DNA of 64,000 nucleotides from Aphidius gifuensis (GCF_014905175.1 NC_057790.1:26996469-27060468); one strand, 5' to 3'; counted from the stretch's first letter, positions 37,801 through 52,119 are shown. Numbers and translations: made by a program. Notes: generated by a model from the sequence alone, not told the origin.

Positions 37801-40800
37801 TAGAGTTTCAGTCAATTGTGGTAATGCATTATTATTTGATAATTTATCATTATTATTATCATTATTAAAACAAACACTAACAAGTATATTATCACCAGAT
37901 GCAAATACTTCTTTTGATGGTGGTGGTGTACGATTACGTTTGCTACTTTTTTTTCTACGTTCATCACTACGTATTTTTTTACCTTCCCTTGTACGTTTAT
38001 CTTTTTTTTTATTTTTTTTAATAGCATCTTTATTTGTTAAAATTACTGTTAAATTTTCTGGTGCAATTGGATCAAGTACTGATGATGATTTATCAATAAT
38101 ATTTGTTCCAGTTTGTAAAGATAAACCAGATGTTTGAATTGGAATTGGTGACCAGCTACCAACACCAATACCACCATCGTCATCATCATGATGATCAATA
38201 TTATCATTACCAATAATACCATGTGAATCATGCAACATACGTTGTGTTAATGGTGGTGTACGTGAACGTGAATGTGAACGTGATCTTGACCATGATGGTG
38301 TCCATTGATTTTCTCTCCATGTTGATGCACTTGGATTAATATTAATAATATCTTTATCAATAATATTACCAATTGTATTATGACGTGTTGAATATCTATC
38401 AGTTCTATCAATTGGTGATTTATCAATTATTTGTTGTTCCCAATCACGTGATCTTGAACGTTCACGTGTACGTGATCTTGTTCTTGATCTTTCAATTATT
38501 ATTTTACTTCTTTTAATACGTTTTTTATCATTACGACGTGATGTACCAATGGGACTTTTACTCCATGAACGTTTTCTTCTTCTTGAACGACTTCTTGATT
38601 TATGTTTATTTTTTTGTTTATCAATTTTTCTTCGTGATTTTGATAAACTACGTGAACGTGAACGTGAACGTGATTTTGTACGACTTCTTGTTGTTCTACT
38701 TCTTGTTCTTGATCTACGTTTTCTTGATTGTGAACGTTTTTGATAATTTCTACGACGTGATGGTGATGGTGATAATCTACGATTACGTCTATGATTTGAT
38801 AGTGATCTTGATGTACGTCTTTTTGATAATGATCTACGTCTATTTGGTGATTTTCTTCTTGTTCTTGATAATGAATGTCGTCTTGATGTATCTCTTTTAT
38901 TTCTTGACCATGTCCATGATCTACTACGTGAATGATGATGTTGTTGTTGTGATTGTGATTGTGATTGTAATTGTTTTTTTGGTGTATACGAACGACTTCT
39001 ACTTTTACGTGGTGTTAATGATGATCTTTGTTTACCACGTGATAAACTACGTCCACCACGTGAATGACTTCTTGATGTTGCTTCACGTATATCACGTCCA
39101 TATTCATCTTTTCTTTGTCTAACTGGTTTATCAGCAACTATTTTTCTCACATCATATCTTGGTAATTCTTTTCTTCTTTCTTTTTTTTTATCTGCAGCAT
39201 TACTTCTACTACTTGATGATTTTTTATTATTTTTTTTACTATCACGTTCTTTATCTTTATCTGAATTATATTTATCTCTATCTCTTGAACCAGAACGTTT
39301 ACCTTTTTCACGATATGAACGTTCTTTTGTATTTTTAGATATTTTTTTCCATGATACTTGTTGATTATCAGATGATATATTTTCTTTATTTTTTTCACTA
39401 TCACGATTATTATCCTTGACTCTTTCACGTTTATCTTTTTTATTTCTTTTTTTTTTAGAATCATCACTTTCATTTTTATTATCATTTTGTTTATTAATAT
39501 TATATTTTTTTTTATCATTTGTTATTTCACCATCTTCAATTTCTTTATTATTATCATCTTCATCGTCATCGTCATCTTCGTCATTAGCACTATTTTTACG
39601 ATGTCGATGATGATGACGATGATGATGATAATGATGATGATCTTTATCATTACTAGTATTATGAGTTGATGGTTCATCATCAAAATTAGCTTCATCTGTT
39701 TCAGATATTGCCTCGGTGCCTAAACGTGCATAATCAATTGGTGTTTGACAAATATCTAAATCATCATTTTCACGATCTTTTGGTGGTGGTGTTATTGGCT
39801 CCAGGCCATCTTCAAATGGTGATAATTTTACGTTTTCATTATTACTTTTTTCATCAGTATCTTTATTATTTTTTTCAATTTTTTCATCTTCATCATTATT
39901 CTCATCATCATTATCAGCAACAATCTTTTCTTTTTCTTGTAATAATGGAAGTTCATCTTTACATGGAGTATATGCACCATCAGAATACCAATCTTGTTGT
40001 ACATTATCATCATTATTTTCATTATCTTTTTTATCATTTGTTATTTTATGATCAACTGGATTTTTTTCAAGCTCAAAATCATCTGATTTCTCAAGTTTTT
40101 TATCATCAAAACCATCCATTGATAAATCTGGTGTATTATCATCAATTTTAGATACATCTGATTGTGCTTTTGAAGATTCTGCATCTTCATCAGTCTTGGA
40201 AGACAAACTATCATCAATTAAATTATTATTTTTTACTTCATCATCATCTCCATCATTTTTATTACAATCATCTAATGTTTTATTTTCAATATTAATTTTT
40301 CTAAGCATTTCCTTGATTCTACTAGCTTTATCTACTAAACTTTCTCGTGATTGTTTATCATTATCATCTTTATCTTCATCAATTATACCACCAATATCAT
40401 CATCGTCATCATCATCAGCAGCATCAGCATTATCATCATCATTATTACTATTAGTTACTTCATTGTCTTTATTAATTTTACAATCATCAATATTACTTGT
40501 TGATGGATTTAATTTTGCTTTATCATCATCATCATCATTATCATCATTAACAATCGGTGGTGGTGTTGTTGATGGATTTGTTTCTTCATCAATTTTTTCT
40601 TGTTGTATTAGAGTATTAATATTTTCATCAATTTCATCATACAATGAACTTATTTTATTATTTAATTTAAATTTATTGCCAATTTTAAATTGTATTTTAC
40701 CTCTAGTATCAGTTGATATTTTTTTAGATGGTATTTTACTTAATTGACGTCTTTCTTTTTGTAATGATTCAACATATGGATCAATTGGTTCTGGTATATC

Positions 40801-43800
40801 TGATAAATCACATGCTTGTACATCAGCAACAATAATATCATCATCATCTGGTATTATTGGTGGTAATGGTGGTGGTTCAAGTGGTCCAATTTGTTGTGAT
40901 AATTCTTGTTCAGTATGTCGTGCAAGATCCATTGTTTCAGATGAATATATTGAAAAATTTGGACAATCTGATTGTGAATTATCATTTTCATCATCATCAT
41001 CATCATTATCACCATATTTAATATCATTGTGTAAATTATCAAGTGGAAATATTGGTGGTTCTGGTGGTGGTACAAGTGGTGTTGTTTTATTATTTTTTTT
41101 ATTTTTTATTGATTTTTTAAAATCACTATGACTTTCATTACTTTCACTATCATCACCATCAGCAAATGGATCATACTTGTCATTATTTTTTTTACTATCT
41201 TCACATTTTTCATTATTTTCACGTGGTGCATCATCAATAACAAGTTCTTCACCATCATCACTTTCTTCTTCTTCTTCTTTATCACTTTTTTCTTCAAAAT
41301 CTAATAATTCTGATGGTGGTTCTGGTGGTGGAAGTAATTCATCTGAAGAATCTTTTTTATTATTATCATCATCAATATTTTTAACTGAATCATTTTTCTC
41401 TTCAGTTTTTTCATTATCTGATTGAGTATTACTACAGTCTTTTTCTTTTTCTACTTGATTATTTTTACAACTCTCATTATCATCCTCTTTATCATTATTA
41501 TTATCAGCAACTGTTGATTTTTTACAAGTATCATCATTTTCATTTGGTACAACAGACGATGGATTAACTTCTTCTTGTGTTGTATTATTATCTGATGATG
41601 ATGATGATGATGATGTCGTCGGCGTAGTTGATGTAGTAGTACTAGTCGTTGTTTGTAAAGAATTATCTGTAATTTGATTTGTTGGTGTTGGAGTTGTTGA
41701 TAATTGAGTTTGATTTTGTGTTACTGATGATGATGATGATGATGACGATGGCAAGGGTGGTGGAGGTGGAGGGGGCTGTAGTCCCAATGGATTTATTGGA
41801 AATATTGGATTTTGTATATTATCCATTGGTCTAAATAAACCTCTTCCAACACCAGATGGTGGCATCATACGATTACGATTATCATGTCTAAAATTTTGTG
41901 GATTTCGTCCACGAAAAGGCATACCAAAATTTTGTGAATAATCCATTAATGGAGATGGTCCAAAATCACGTGGACCACCACCACCACCACCTCCTCTCAT
42001 TCCACCACCATAAGAATGACGACCACCATTGCCAGTATTTGATGAATCACGAACACCATAGTTATGACCACCACCTCCTCCACCACCTCCACCATAACTA
42101 TGTCTATTTCCATCACGATAATTACCTCGAAAATTACCACCATTTCCACCTCCTCCTCGTGAACCATTGTACATTGGTGCTTGTGTAATAATATCATTTG
42201 AATTTACATTATTTAAATCAATTGGATTTGATGTAAGATTAGGAGAATTAATACTGTTATTATCAATTATTGGTTTATCTTTTTTCGGACTAAATATACT
42301 AGATAAATTGTTTTTTTCCTTACTATTATTATTAATATTATTATTATTATTTGATTCTTCAGGTAAAAGAAATGTTCCATCAGCTTTAAGTGTAACTTTA
42401 TCTTTTGTTTTTGAATGCCAAAACTTTTGACTATTTATTATTGATGATAATAAATCGACAACTGGTTGTGGCTGTGTTTGAATATTTTGTATACCAGATT
42501 TAAGTGCCAAACGATTACGATTTGATAATAGCGGTAATCTACGTGGTTGAACACTAACTAAAGGACCTGAAGCCAAACCAGGACCACCAATACCACCACC
42601 ACCTTCCTCATTGATTGTCTCGCTGTCAGATCTGTTAATTATTTAATTGGGTATTAGATTTTTGTTTGTTTGTTTTTTTTTTTTTTTTTGTTTAATTTAA
42701 AATTATATTTTAATGATGATGTTTTATTTAAATCTACTCACTGAGGTGGACTGTAACCAAGACCAAGATCATTTCCAAATAAACTGACTCGAGTTATTCC
42801 AGCACGATATCGTGAATTTGTTAAAACAACATGATCAGATAAAACTGGACGATGTTTAACTGCTGGACCAGATAATGAAGGAACACTTGTGTTTCTATTC
42901 ATCATACCCAGTGCCAATGCTAAACGTTTTTTAACTGATTTTGCTGTTACCAAGCCGCAAAGACGACGTTGTCGACCTGATTTTCTTTTCTAAAATCAAA
43001 TAATTCGTAAGTTTTTTTTCTTCTTTCTCTTTTTATAAAACTTGCTCATGTTTTTTTTTGTTTTTCATTTATTTTTCTCTTGTTTTATTTGCTTTTTGTT
43101 TTTTTTTTTATATTATCAATTATTGTTAGGAGTAGGTTTTTAAAAAGATATCAAAGATAAATATATATGTATTCCAATTAAAAGTTTATTTATAAATAAT
43201 TAAAAAAAAATTAAAAAAAAAAACGTCAATTTTCATATTGGAATTACAATATTATTTATTATTATTTTTATGAAAATAGAAGAAGAAAAATAATGAAAGC
43301 AAAATGAAAAAAAAAAATTAATTTAACTAGATCTAATGATAATGACAATTTTAAATATGTATAATTAATAAATGACAATGGTAATAATAATAATAATAAT
43401 AAAAGTTATGATTAAAATTGAAAAAATAATTTGCTGGTATTCTGTCAAGTACGACATGTTTTAAATTGTTATGATGAATTGAAAAATAAAATAAAATAAA
43501 AACCAACGATTGTTTTTTTTTAATTGTTAAAAGAACTAAAAAAAAAATTTATTTATTCTATTGATGATTAATGACTAAATACCTTGCGCGTTCTTTTAGT
43601 ACGCTTAGACTTCCGTCTAGTTGTTGTTGATTTTTTAATTTTGACATATGTTACAGTTTCTTCTTCAACACCATCAGCATTAATTTCTCTAATTCGTACT
43701 TCATGCATAACAGTATCACCATCATCATCACCATTAGATTTATTTTTTCTAGTTGTACGTTTTTTTCTTGTTTTACGTGTTCTTGGTTTTTTAGTTTTAC

Positions 43801-45215
43801 TAATACGCTTAGAACGACGAGTAGCAGCAGCAGCAGCATCAGCAGCAGCAACACGACCACGTGATGTTGATGGTACTGCACGTGAATTGCTACTATTTTC
43901 TGATATTGAATCAATACCAGATGATGTTGATGGTTGATCAGGATCAAATGTTGTTGCACGTGTACTTCTACGTACTTGTTCGCGTATATTTGCACGTACA
44001 CGTTCAGTTTGACGTGTTCGTGGTACAATACGTGAATGTAATGATGATGAAGCACGTTGATGAGAACCAAATAATCCAATAGTTAAATCAATTTCACGTG
44101 GTAAACCTGTTCTTGTACGTCCATAGCTTACACCAAGATTACGAGCTTCTGCCATTATATCAGGTAATTCATCATAATCCATTTCAATCTGTTTTTAAAT
44201 AAATAAATAATATATTATTAATGATTTTTCAATTAAAAGTTATTGGACAAGAGAATAATAAATAAATAAATAATCAAATAATTACCGATTCAGCCATATT
44301 TGATTGATTTGATTGTGTACAATCTTGACAAAACCATTCATCCATTGGTACTTGTTCCATTGGTGGATTAAGACACTCAAGATGATAACCCAGATCGCAA
44401 CCATCACATAATAACATACGATCTTCACGATCACAAAGATGGCACACTTCACAATATGTTGGATCTTCTTGTATTTCAACATCAATACTATTTTTTTTTT
44501 CAACTGGTAAATTATTTATTATTTTACCATTGAAATGTAATTTAACAATCATTGATGAAAATTCTTTACGATCAACTGGACAGGTATTTACATTTTTGCT
44601 CCATTCATTTAAACATAATAAGCAAAAACAATGATCACATGTTGATGGTGTTGCAACTTGTTGTTTTTTAAATGGTAACAAACAAATTGGACATTTTTCA
44701 GTATTTTCATTGGTTGAATCATTTGATTCTGAATCAGATATTACTATTTTTTCAGTACTTCTCATTGTTGATTCATTTTTTTTAACATGTGATTTTTTAG
44801 GTACAACTTCATCATCATCATCAGATTCATGTGAACTTTGCCAGTCTGATTGCCAATCATCAGAATCACTTTCAACTAAAAAATTAAATACAAATTATTA
44901 ATTGTTAAAAATATATTGATTAATGATAATTAAATTATATGCAAATATCTTACTCAATTGTGATGATGATACATCACTGTCAAAATCTGAATCTTCAATT
45001 TCAATAATATTGGGTTTACGTTTTGATGGTGGTTTAACATCACTGTCATCATCAGTTGTGATATTATCAGAATCACTTTGTATTTTTTTTACATGACGTT
45101 TGCCATTTGTTGATTCAACAATATCTGAATCATCATTGTCGCTACTACTGTCACTTTCTAAGACATATTTACGACGTTTTGATGGTCTTGACATATTTTC
45201 ACTATCACTTGACAT
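34889..45215 (-). CDS. PHRF1: PHD and RING finger domain-containing protein 1
   Basis: Nine exons: 45215..44954, 44875..44286, 44188..43583, 42989..42742, 42631..35586, 35508..35411, 35332..35204, 35137..34983, 34907..34889; about 3,050 residues. An acidic, Ser-rich start is followed by a RING (CPIC at residue 149, STCDHCFCLLCLNEWSKN, ending CPVDR as in PHRF1) and a PHD finger from about 229 (CEVC, DREDRMLLCDGCDLGYHLEC, EWFCQDC). The 7,046-nt exon encodes Gly-, Asp/Asn- and Pro-rich tracts and an RS-rich region (38240-39110). The C-terminal exons give FLKKLNRQERVVEEVKLVLK and KDEYKDIMRKAVPK, the conserved PHRF1 tail thought to bind phosphorylated RNA polymerase II CTD. PHRF1 is a nuclear E3 ligase/chromatin reader. 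Start alternatives: ATG at 45248. The last few residues depend on which of two overlapping GT donors (34982 or 34984) is used. Confidence 0.92.
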
Positions 45216-46885
45216 TTTTACATCAAAAAAATTTATAAATTTCAACAAAAATCAAGTCAATCAATCACTTGATGATTATTAATTATCAATCAAGTCAAAT
45301 TTTTAACACCATACTGAAACAGACAAAAAAAAAAAAATATTTCATTAAAAATTTTTAAACCAAACACAAAGTTAAATCAATAAATAAATATTAATATCTA
45401 CAACAAATAAACAATATTTATACTGTATATTGCATATGAATATATTGTATCCTTAAAGAATTTAGTTTTTTTTTTTTTTCTCACCAAGCAATCAATCAAC
45501 ATTCGCGTCAAGTAATAAAATATTATTTTAGATATTTATTAGTAGATAAACAATAAAAAAATATATCTGTACTTGTCAAAAATAATGATATAATATTTAT
45601 TTAAACAATGTAATAAATAAATAAATAAATTTAATGATGATAATGATAATAATGACCTGGTGCAAAGACACAGCTCAGAGTAAAATTCAGCTGCTAAATG
45701 ATCCGGACATCTTGGGGCTCTCACGACGCCAACTTACGACGTTGCTCATATATTTTCTCCCTTTTTTTATAGCACTATCTTTCTTCAACACACAAACATT
45801 TGCTATTTGTTATCTCTCTTTTACCCTATTCATTTAACAATTTAAAATGGCGTCCCTCACGAATGTCTACTCATTTTTCAAAAATATTTTCATTTTAATT
45901 ATATTTAAACAATTAATTAACGTCACTTAATATTTATTTATTATTAAACACATTAAACTCACCTTGATTATTTATTTTTAATCAATTTACACAATAACCT
46001 ATTGGTTTTTTTTTCCTAATATTTATTTATTGTTTTATGGGTTTTTTTTTTAGTCAAAAAATATTTGCACTGACTGTGTGTGCGTGTGTGTGTGTCAAGT
46101 CCATGGAGGTGTAACTAGCGCCATGGTGCGGTGCCACACAAAATCAAAAAAAGAGCGCCAAATGCGTAATGTCAATATTGAATTTTGATATTTTTTTTTT
46201 CGCGTTAAAAAAAATTAATTGAATTGTTGCTTAAACATATGAGAGTAATTAGATAATGATAATTATAAATGTCGCTTGAATTATTATAATTTTATCATGA
46301 TTGATGATTCATCATGAAAAAAAAAAAAAAAAAGAACGTAAATTTATAGTTATTTGTTAAAAAATATTTACTTAGTAATTAGATTGTTGTAAATATTATT
46401 TTTAAATTTAAAAAAATATAAATTTTGAAAACTTAATTATTAATTGATATATTTTATATTTTTTTTAATATCATGGATCATTTGAAAAAGATATTTCATA
46501 AAGAAATTGAAAAAATATAAAATATATCAGTTAAGTTTTACATTAAACTCAAAAATAATATTTACGTTCTTGTTTTTTTTTTTCATGATGAATATTAAAC
46601 ATGATAAAATTATAATAATTCAAGCAACATTTATAATTATTATTATTTATTTACTCTCATATGTTCAAGCAACAATTTAATTACTTTTTTTTATTGTTGG
46701 ATCATGATTGCTTTATCATGATAAAATAAAATATGTAGTACATAATTTAAGCCTCTATTAGCCTTTTGAACAAAATAAAAAAATCAAACCAACTTTTTAC
46801 GACTATTTATTTAATTTTTTGAACTTTTATATTTAAAACAAAAAAAAAATGAAAATTAAGAATAACGTTATAATACATATACAAA
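45216..46885. other. Region upstream of PHRF1 and downstream of FNBP4
   Basis: Contains the presumed PHRF1 promoter (45,640-46,150), including an ATGGCGTCCC motif near 45847 and a less AT-rich island with CTAGCGCCATGGTGCGG near 46117; a TG microsatellite near 46079-46095; and a family-D inverted-repeat element. No coding exon recognised. Confidence 0.55.
46222..46677. mobile_element. 456-bp inverted-repeat element (MITE-like, family D)
   Basis: The left end AATTGTTGCTTAAACATATG pairs with the right end CATATGTTCAAGCAACAATT. Arms of over 100 bp continue through ATAATTATAAATGTCGCTTG on the left and its counterpart near 46605-46650. The inner part also folds (TTGATATATTTTATATTTTT against AAAATATAAAATATATCA). 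No ORF. Flanking TTAATT-like sequence on both sides could be a target duplication. Confidence 0.75.
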
Positions 46886-49800
46886 TTAACTACTATCTTC
46901 ATAATTTTGGGCTTTTTGCCATTTAGCCACCATGCTTGAGACTTGTTTATGTTTCTTGCTGATGACAATTTTTGCCTATAAACAAATAAAATTACAATTA
47001 ATTTTAAATATAAATAAATTATTAAAACATTTACAGTAAAAACAATTTGTTCCGTTTTTCTCCGGATTTCTCCAGGATCGCTCCGAATTTCTCCGGACTT
47101 CTATGTTACTGAGATTTTCGAAAACCAAAAAATTTTTCCAATAAAAAAATCACGGAGAAATTTACGAAGCAATCTCTAGATTATTTTCCAGAGAAAATCA
47201 AAAATGATTTTTTTCACGAGGAATAAATTGAGTACAAACTTTTTTCTTTTTTTTTTCTTTATCTTTTGTTAAAGCATCATTGATAATTTTATCATTATTA
47301 TCTGATGTTAAAGACGTTGGTGTTGATACTGGCTGTGGACGATCTGGTAAATTTGTATTGTAAATAATTGCTTCAACTGGTTTGGCTTCAATTGGAGGCC
47401 TTTCCAACGAGGCAATATCACTGTAAAATGAATCCAGCGCTGATCCCATTGTCTCGTTGCTTGTTTTCATTGGAGGTTTAGCAATAACTTGAGTATTAGT
47501 ATATATCCTCGGAAAATCCAAAACAAATTGAACAGTCTCTTGATTATTTAATCGATTTGCTGCTGCCAATATTGCTTGCTAAACAAAACAAACAAAAAAA
47601 AAAAACCTCATGTTAAATAAAAAATAAATAAAGAAACTTTAAATAAAAAAAAAAAAAAAATTCAATTACATTGTGTAAATGTTGATGATAGGCAGGATAA
47701 TGAACAAGTTGACTTTGCAATAATGCCTGATGATGATGTCCCATTAGTGTTGGATCTTGTAGAGCAGCAGCTGCATATAATGATGCATTTGTTTGTTGAT
47801 GTGGTGTTGTTGTAAAAATAACAGTTTGTTCAAGTGGTGTACCAGCTAATGGATATGATATTTCAGGTGAATCAACACCTGGTGGAAGTGGCTCTGCATG
47901 AACTGGTCCGACTAGAGAATGTGATGATAGTGTCTGTTGTATATTTTTAACTGTTTCTTCAACTCTCAATGATTGATCAACATCTAAAAAAATAATTTAA
48001 CAATAATTATTTATTTATTTTAATTTTACAAATAATAATATTAATTTACCTGTTGATATTTTTTCTTTTTTTGTTGATATCATTGAAGATGAATCAAATT
48101 CATTAACTCGTCTTTTTTTTCCATGTTTTAAATCATCAGGAAATATTTTTGGTGGTGGTGGAGGACTTGGACTTGATATTTGTGGTGGAGGTGGTGCAAC
48201 TAGTCCATCATTTTTTACATCACAATTATCATCTTTATTTGTATCCATATCTAAATTTAATTAAATAAAAATTAATATATATTTAAAAGTATAAATTTTT
48301 AAAATAAAATTAAACACACCTGTTGTTGTTGTTGTTGTTGGTGTTGTTTTATTGTTGTGATCCAATTGTTTGTTGACCAAATTTTCTAGCTCGTTAGTCA
48401 ATTTATTATCTTGTTTTTTATCAACAGTATTTTCAGACACTTCTTGCTGCATTAAATTGCTGCATGATTTATCATCAATAAAGGCTTCCTCATCTTGTGG
48501 TGGTGGTGTTGTGCATAGTTCCATTTCTTCAGCACCACCAATGACATCTGGATAATTCCATTGCACCTCACCAGTGCTTTCATTTCGATAAAAGTACCTT
48601 TTATATGACCTAGAAACAGCCCCCAACCCCAAAAATAAAAATAATGAGAAACAAATAAAATAATTTTACAAAAATCTCTCGTCTTTTTTATATATGTATA
48701 TATTTTTTTTCACAAAATCCCGACACATCACTTTTTTCTTTTAATAATATTTTGAACTTTTCACTGTAATCCCTACCTGCATCCTTCAAACATTTATTTA
48801 AAAATACAATTGCAGTTGTGCAATTGTTTTTTTTTTTTTTTTTTTTTAATAAAAAAAATATATATTTTTTATGATAAAAAAAAAATAAACAAATAAAATG
48901 ATGCATGTCTGAGTATTGTCAATTTTGATTTTTGTTATTGAGAAAAAAAGAAAAAAAAAATTAGCATTATGATATGAAAAATAAAAACAAGTCACTGTAG
49001 TCTATTCCAGGACCTCGTCCACTGAAATAACGTTCGCTTCTCCAAAACCTACAACAGCAAGATAAAGCATAAATCATGAAAATTTTACATTATATTATTA
49101 ACTATGGTATCACCATGTTTATTCGCGATATTCACTGAAAATACATTTAAAAAAATATAAGGACAACAATTTAAAATAAAAAAAAAAAAAAAAACAAAGT
49201 AGAAAAAAAAAAAAAATGATGAAGGAGAGACATGGGGAAAGGAATGAAGGATGGAAGAAAGAAAGGTAGGCAGGATTTGGATTTAGAAATATTTTTTTCA
49301 AGAGATACCATACCTGTCCCACTTGCATTCCCAGCCTGATGGAGCTGCTGCTGTTTCTAATCGACCAAGTTCCTGGCTTGTTCCCTTTAACCAATTGTCC
49401 AGATATTGATTTTTCAAATCACCAGATTCCCAAGCACCAAGTAATGTCTAAGAAAAAATTTTAAAAAATGATTATTCTATATTTATTTAAATTGTATTTT
49501 ATTAAAAAATTTACCTGAAGTTGAATGGTCATAACTTGAACAGCTGATGCAACTTGACATCCTTCCGATAAAAATTTTAATTTTTCAAGAATCATTTTTG
49601 TTTCATTTTTAGTTTCAATTCTATCAGATTCATCATTTTTATCATCATCATCATCGTCATCATCATCTTCTTCATTATTAGAATTTATATTTTTTGAAAT
49701 ATTTATTGTTTCACCACGTACGAAATTTATACTGGAGTCTTGTTTATCTATTGATGAATCAGTTGAACGTTCTTCAATTGAGCTAGAAGGCTTGTTGTTG

Positions 49801-51442
49801 GTGGTATCTGGTGTTGATGGTCTTTTTGGAAAACCAAAACCAAGTCTTTCATCATTACTTCTTATTAAATCTGATTTATTTATACTGCTATTACTATTGC
49901 TATTACTGTTACTGTGCTCAAGACAATTATTTTCATTTTCAGTAATTTTATTTGTATTTGGCATCACTGTAAAACCAAAAAAAAAAAAAAAGTTAAATTA
50001 AATTTGTAATACTATTTTTTAAATTAAATTTAAACTTACAATCAAATGCTATTCGTTGTTTTCGTTGATAACGTTTAGCAGGTGCTTCATTATTTTCCAA
50101 AAATATATTAACTTTGGTAACATTTAATTCTTCAGGTTTAATTGTACCTGAATTATTATCATCAGCAGAACAAGAATCTACAGAGTCAATATTTTGTTGT
50201 AATTCAGTCTTTTCTATATTTGTAAAAGTCTTTAATTCTTTTTCTTGATAATTTGAAATTGGAAATAGTGTTGATACTTGTTGCTGTTGTTGTTGTGATG
50301 ATGGTTTATTATTTGAATGATCATCTTCGTTATCAGAATCATCAGCGTATCCAGGAACAAGAGAAAATTTATGTTCTTTATCATCAACATTTTGTTCAAG
50401 TGATTCATTACTTTTTTCATCATTTTCAATACTTGGTTCATTTGGATTATCATCATGTCCATTTGCAATTGTATCATAGTTATTTTCTGGTAATTTAGGT
50501 CCAATTTTTTGCATTCGTTTACGTTTTTTAGGCTTTGAATCAACAGTAGTACATGGTAATACTGTTGATATTATTTTTTCCTTGGAATTAACATCATCAT
50601 CAACACTTTCATCTGATTCATCAGATCCATCACTTCCAAATGATGTTATCATTTCAATTTTACCATCATTAATATCATCATCTTTACTGTCATTTAATGT
50701 TTTATTATCTTTATCATTTGTTGATGTTATTTTTGATGTACTTGGTAAATTAACTTGTCTATTTCTATTTCTAGCAACAACTTCTTTTGGTATCATACCT
50801 TCTGGAATATTTGATTGCATTTGTGGATATGTTTTTGATGTAAAATTACGTTGAGGATCAAATACAGGACGTGGTGAATTAACTTGATCAATTTTTTTTT
50901 TACTCAATTCAAGTTCTTTTGGAATTTCCCAGGTAACCTGATTTGTTTCAATATGCCAGTAGTAAGGATAACCTGTTGATTCATCAAAACATTCTTGCCA
51001 AGGTGATGAATCCTCTTGGACAACTGAATTTTCTTTGTCAATATTTATAGGCCGATCACTAGTTCGTTGGTCAACTGGTGTTGTTGTATTTGGATTAATA
51101 TATTGAATTTCTTTTAAGAAATCATCAACTTTTTTATCAAGTTGTCGACCAGAATTATCTGTTACATTATGCTTGCTGTCTTCATCACCATCACTATCAG
51201 AATTATATTGTTCTAACAAATTTGACAGTGGATTACTTGGAATTGTTCCATTATCATGATTTAATATTTGTTCATTATTTTGATGATATTTATCTGTAAA
51301 TTAAATTTATCATAAATAAATAATTTTTCATTTTTTTAAATAAAATTTATTATTGATATTTTTCTATTATAAACTTACTTTGTTTTTTACGTGATGAATC
51401 AGAATTTAAATCTAAAACAGGCTTTCTCTGGTGTCTCTTCAT
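46886..51442 (-). CDS. FNBP4: Formin-binding protein 4 (WW domain protein)
   Basis: Nine exons: 51442..51379, 51293..50040, 49966..49515, 49447..49314, 48609..48320, 48250..48050, 47983..47670, 47578..47240, 46975..46886; 1,045 residues (human about 1,017). WW domain 1 at about 119-148 (WQECFDESTGYPYYWHIE, TNQVTWEIP); WW domain 2 at about 625-655, split across the fourth and fifth exons (GWECKWDR then SYKRYFYRNESTGEVQWNYP). Between them are acidic and Ser-rich linkers and the conserved helix before WW2 (LLGAWESGDLKNQYLDNWL). A Pro-rich stretch (SPSPPPPPKIFP) follows, and the C-terminal VAKWQKAQ matches the family. Binds formin proline-rich regions; nuclear, found with splicing factors. The donor at 47239 (GTTTGT) is weak and lies 17 bp from a foldback repeat; read-through would end the protein 13 residues later. 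Confidence 0.9.
47035..47222. repeat. CTCCG foldback repeat, copy 7 (FNBP4 last intron)
   Basis: The left arm has TTTTTCTCCGGATTTCTCC, the right arm has GGAGAAA and CCAGAGAAAATC, and the end AAATGATTTTTTTCACGAGG resembles the family terminus. It fills most of the intron between FNBP4 exons 8 and 9. Confidence 0.65.
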
Positions 51443-52119
51443 TATTAAATCATGTAATATTTATTATTTAATTAATAGATTTAATAAAAATGTCAACAAT
51501 AAATTCAAAACACAACACTCAATGATAACAATTGATTGGTTAAATTGTTAACCTTACTTTTATTTAACATTTTATTTGTCCTTAATATATCATCAATTTT
51601 TAATTATTTTTTACTGATGATTGGTTGAAAAACAATTTATTTATTTATTTTACAATTGTTCAAAATAATTAAAAGGATTGTCTGTCCTCCAAAAAATTTT
51701 AATGAGTGTAGAGAGAGAGGGAGAGTGTCATCACAATAATAATAATAAAAAAGAGAGCAGAGTTGCCAACCCGAGAGAAAAAAAACACACACACACACAC
51801 ATACAGTGACACTTTGACACTTGACAGTAAATATTGACGTGGACATTTATTATTATATTATTTATTAATATATGTTTTAAGACATTATAAACAATTGTCA
51901 ATTAACAATTTGAGTGTCTCGAGTGTCTACTTTATTTTTAATAAATTATAATTGCATAATGTCCAACAAAGCATCATTAATTTATCAATAAACAACGTAA
52001 GTTTTATTTCATAACCCTGATAAAAAATAAAAACAAAGTAAACAAATATTATTATTAATAATAATTATTAAACTTTGCAGGTATATAAACATAATTAAAG
52101 TTTTAAAAAAATAATAAAA
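51443..52119. promoter_or_regulatory. Shared divergent promoter region FNBP4 / COG3
   Basis: 677 bp between two divergent start codons. It holds a CA microsatellite (51783-51800), a GA-rich patch (51710-51727) and a probable COG3 5' UTR intron (donor GTAAGT near 51998, acceptor CTTTGCAG ending 52080). No core promoter element stands out. Promoter role is inferred from position. Confidence 0.5.

Noticed and set aside
38538..39122. Long plus-strand ORFs opposite PHRF1 (also 37625-38137, 40196-40747)
   Set aside because: They are mirror frames of repeat-rich codons in the PHRF1 exon; the protein is Val/Tyr/Leu-rich low complexity with no domain.
46079..46095. TG-rich run as a regulatory element
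   Set aside because: Simple microsatellite; no further support.
48970..49060. Possible extra FNBP4 exon reading FWRSERYFSGRGPGIDYS
   Set aside because: It has an AG before it, but no good donor follows, and the direct join of 49314 to 48609 reproduces the known WW2 domain exactly.
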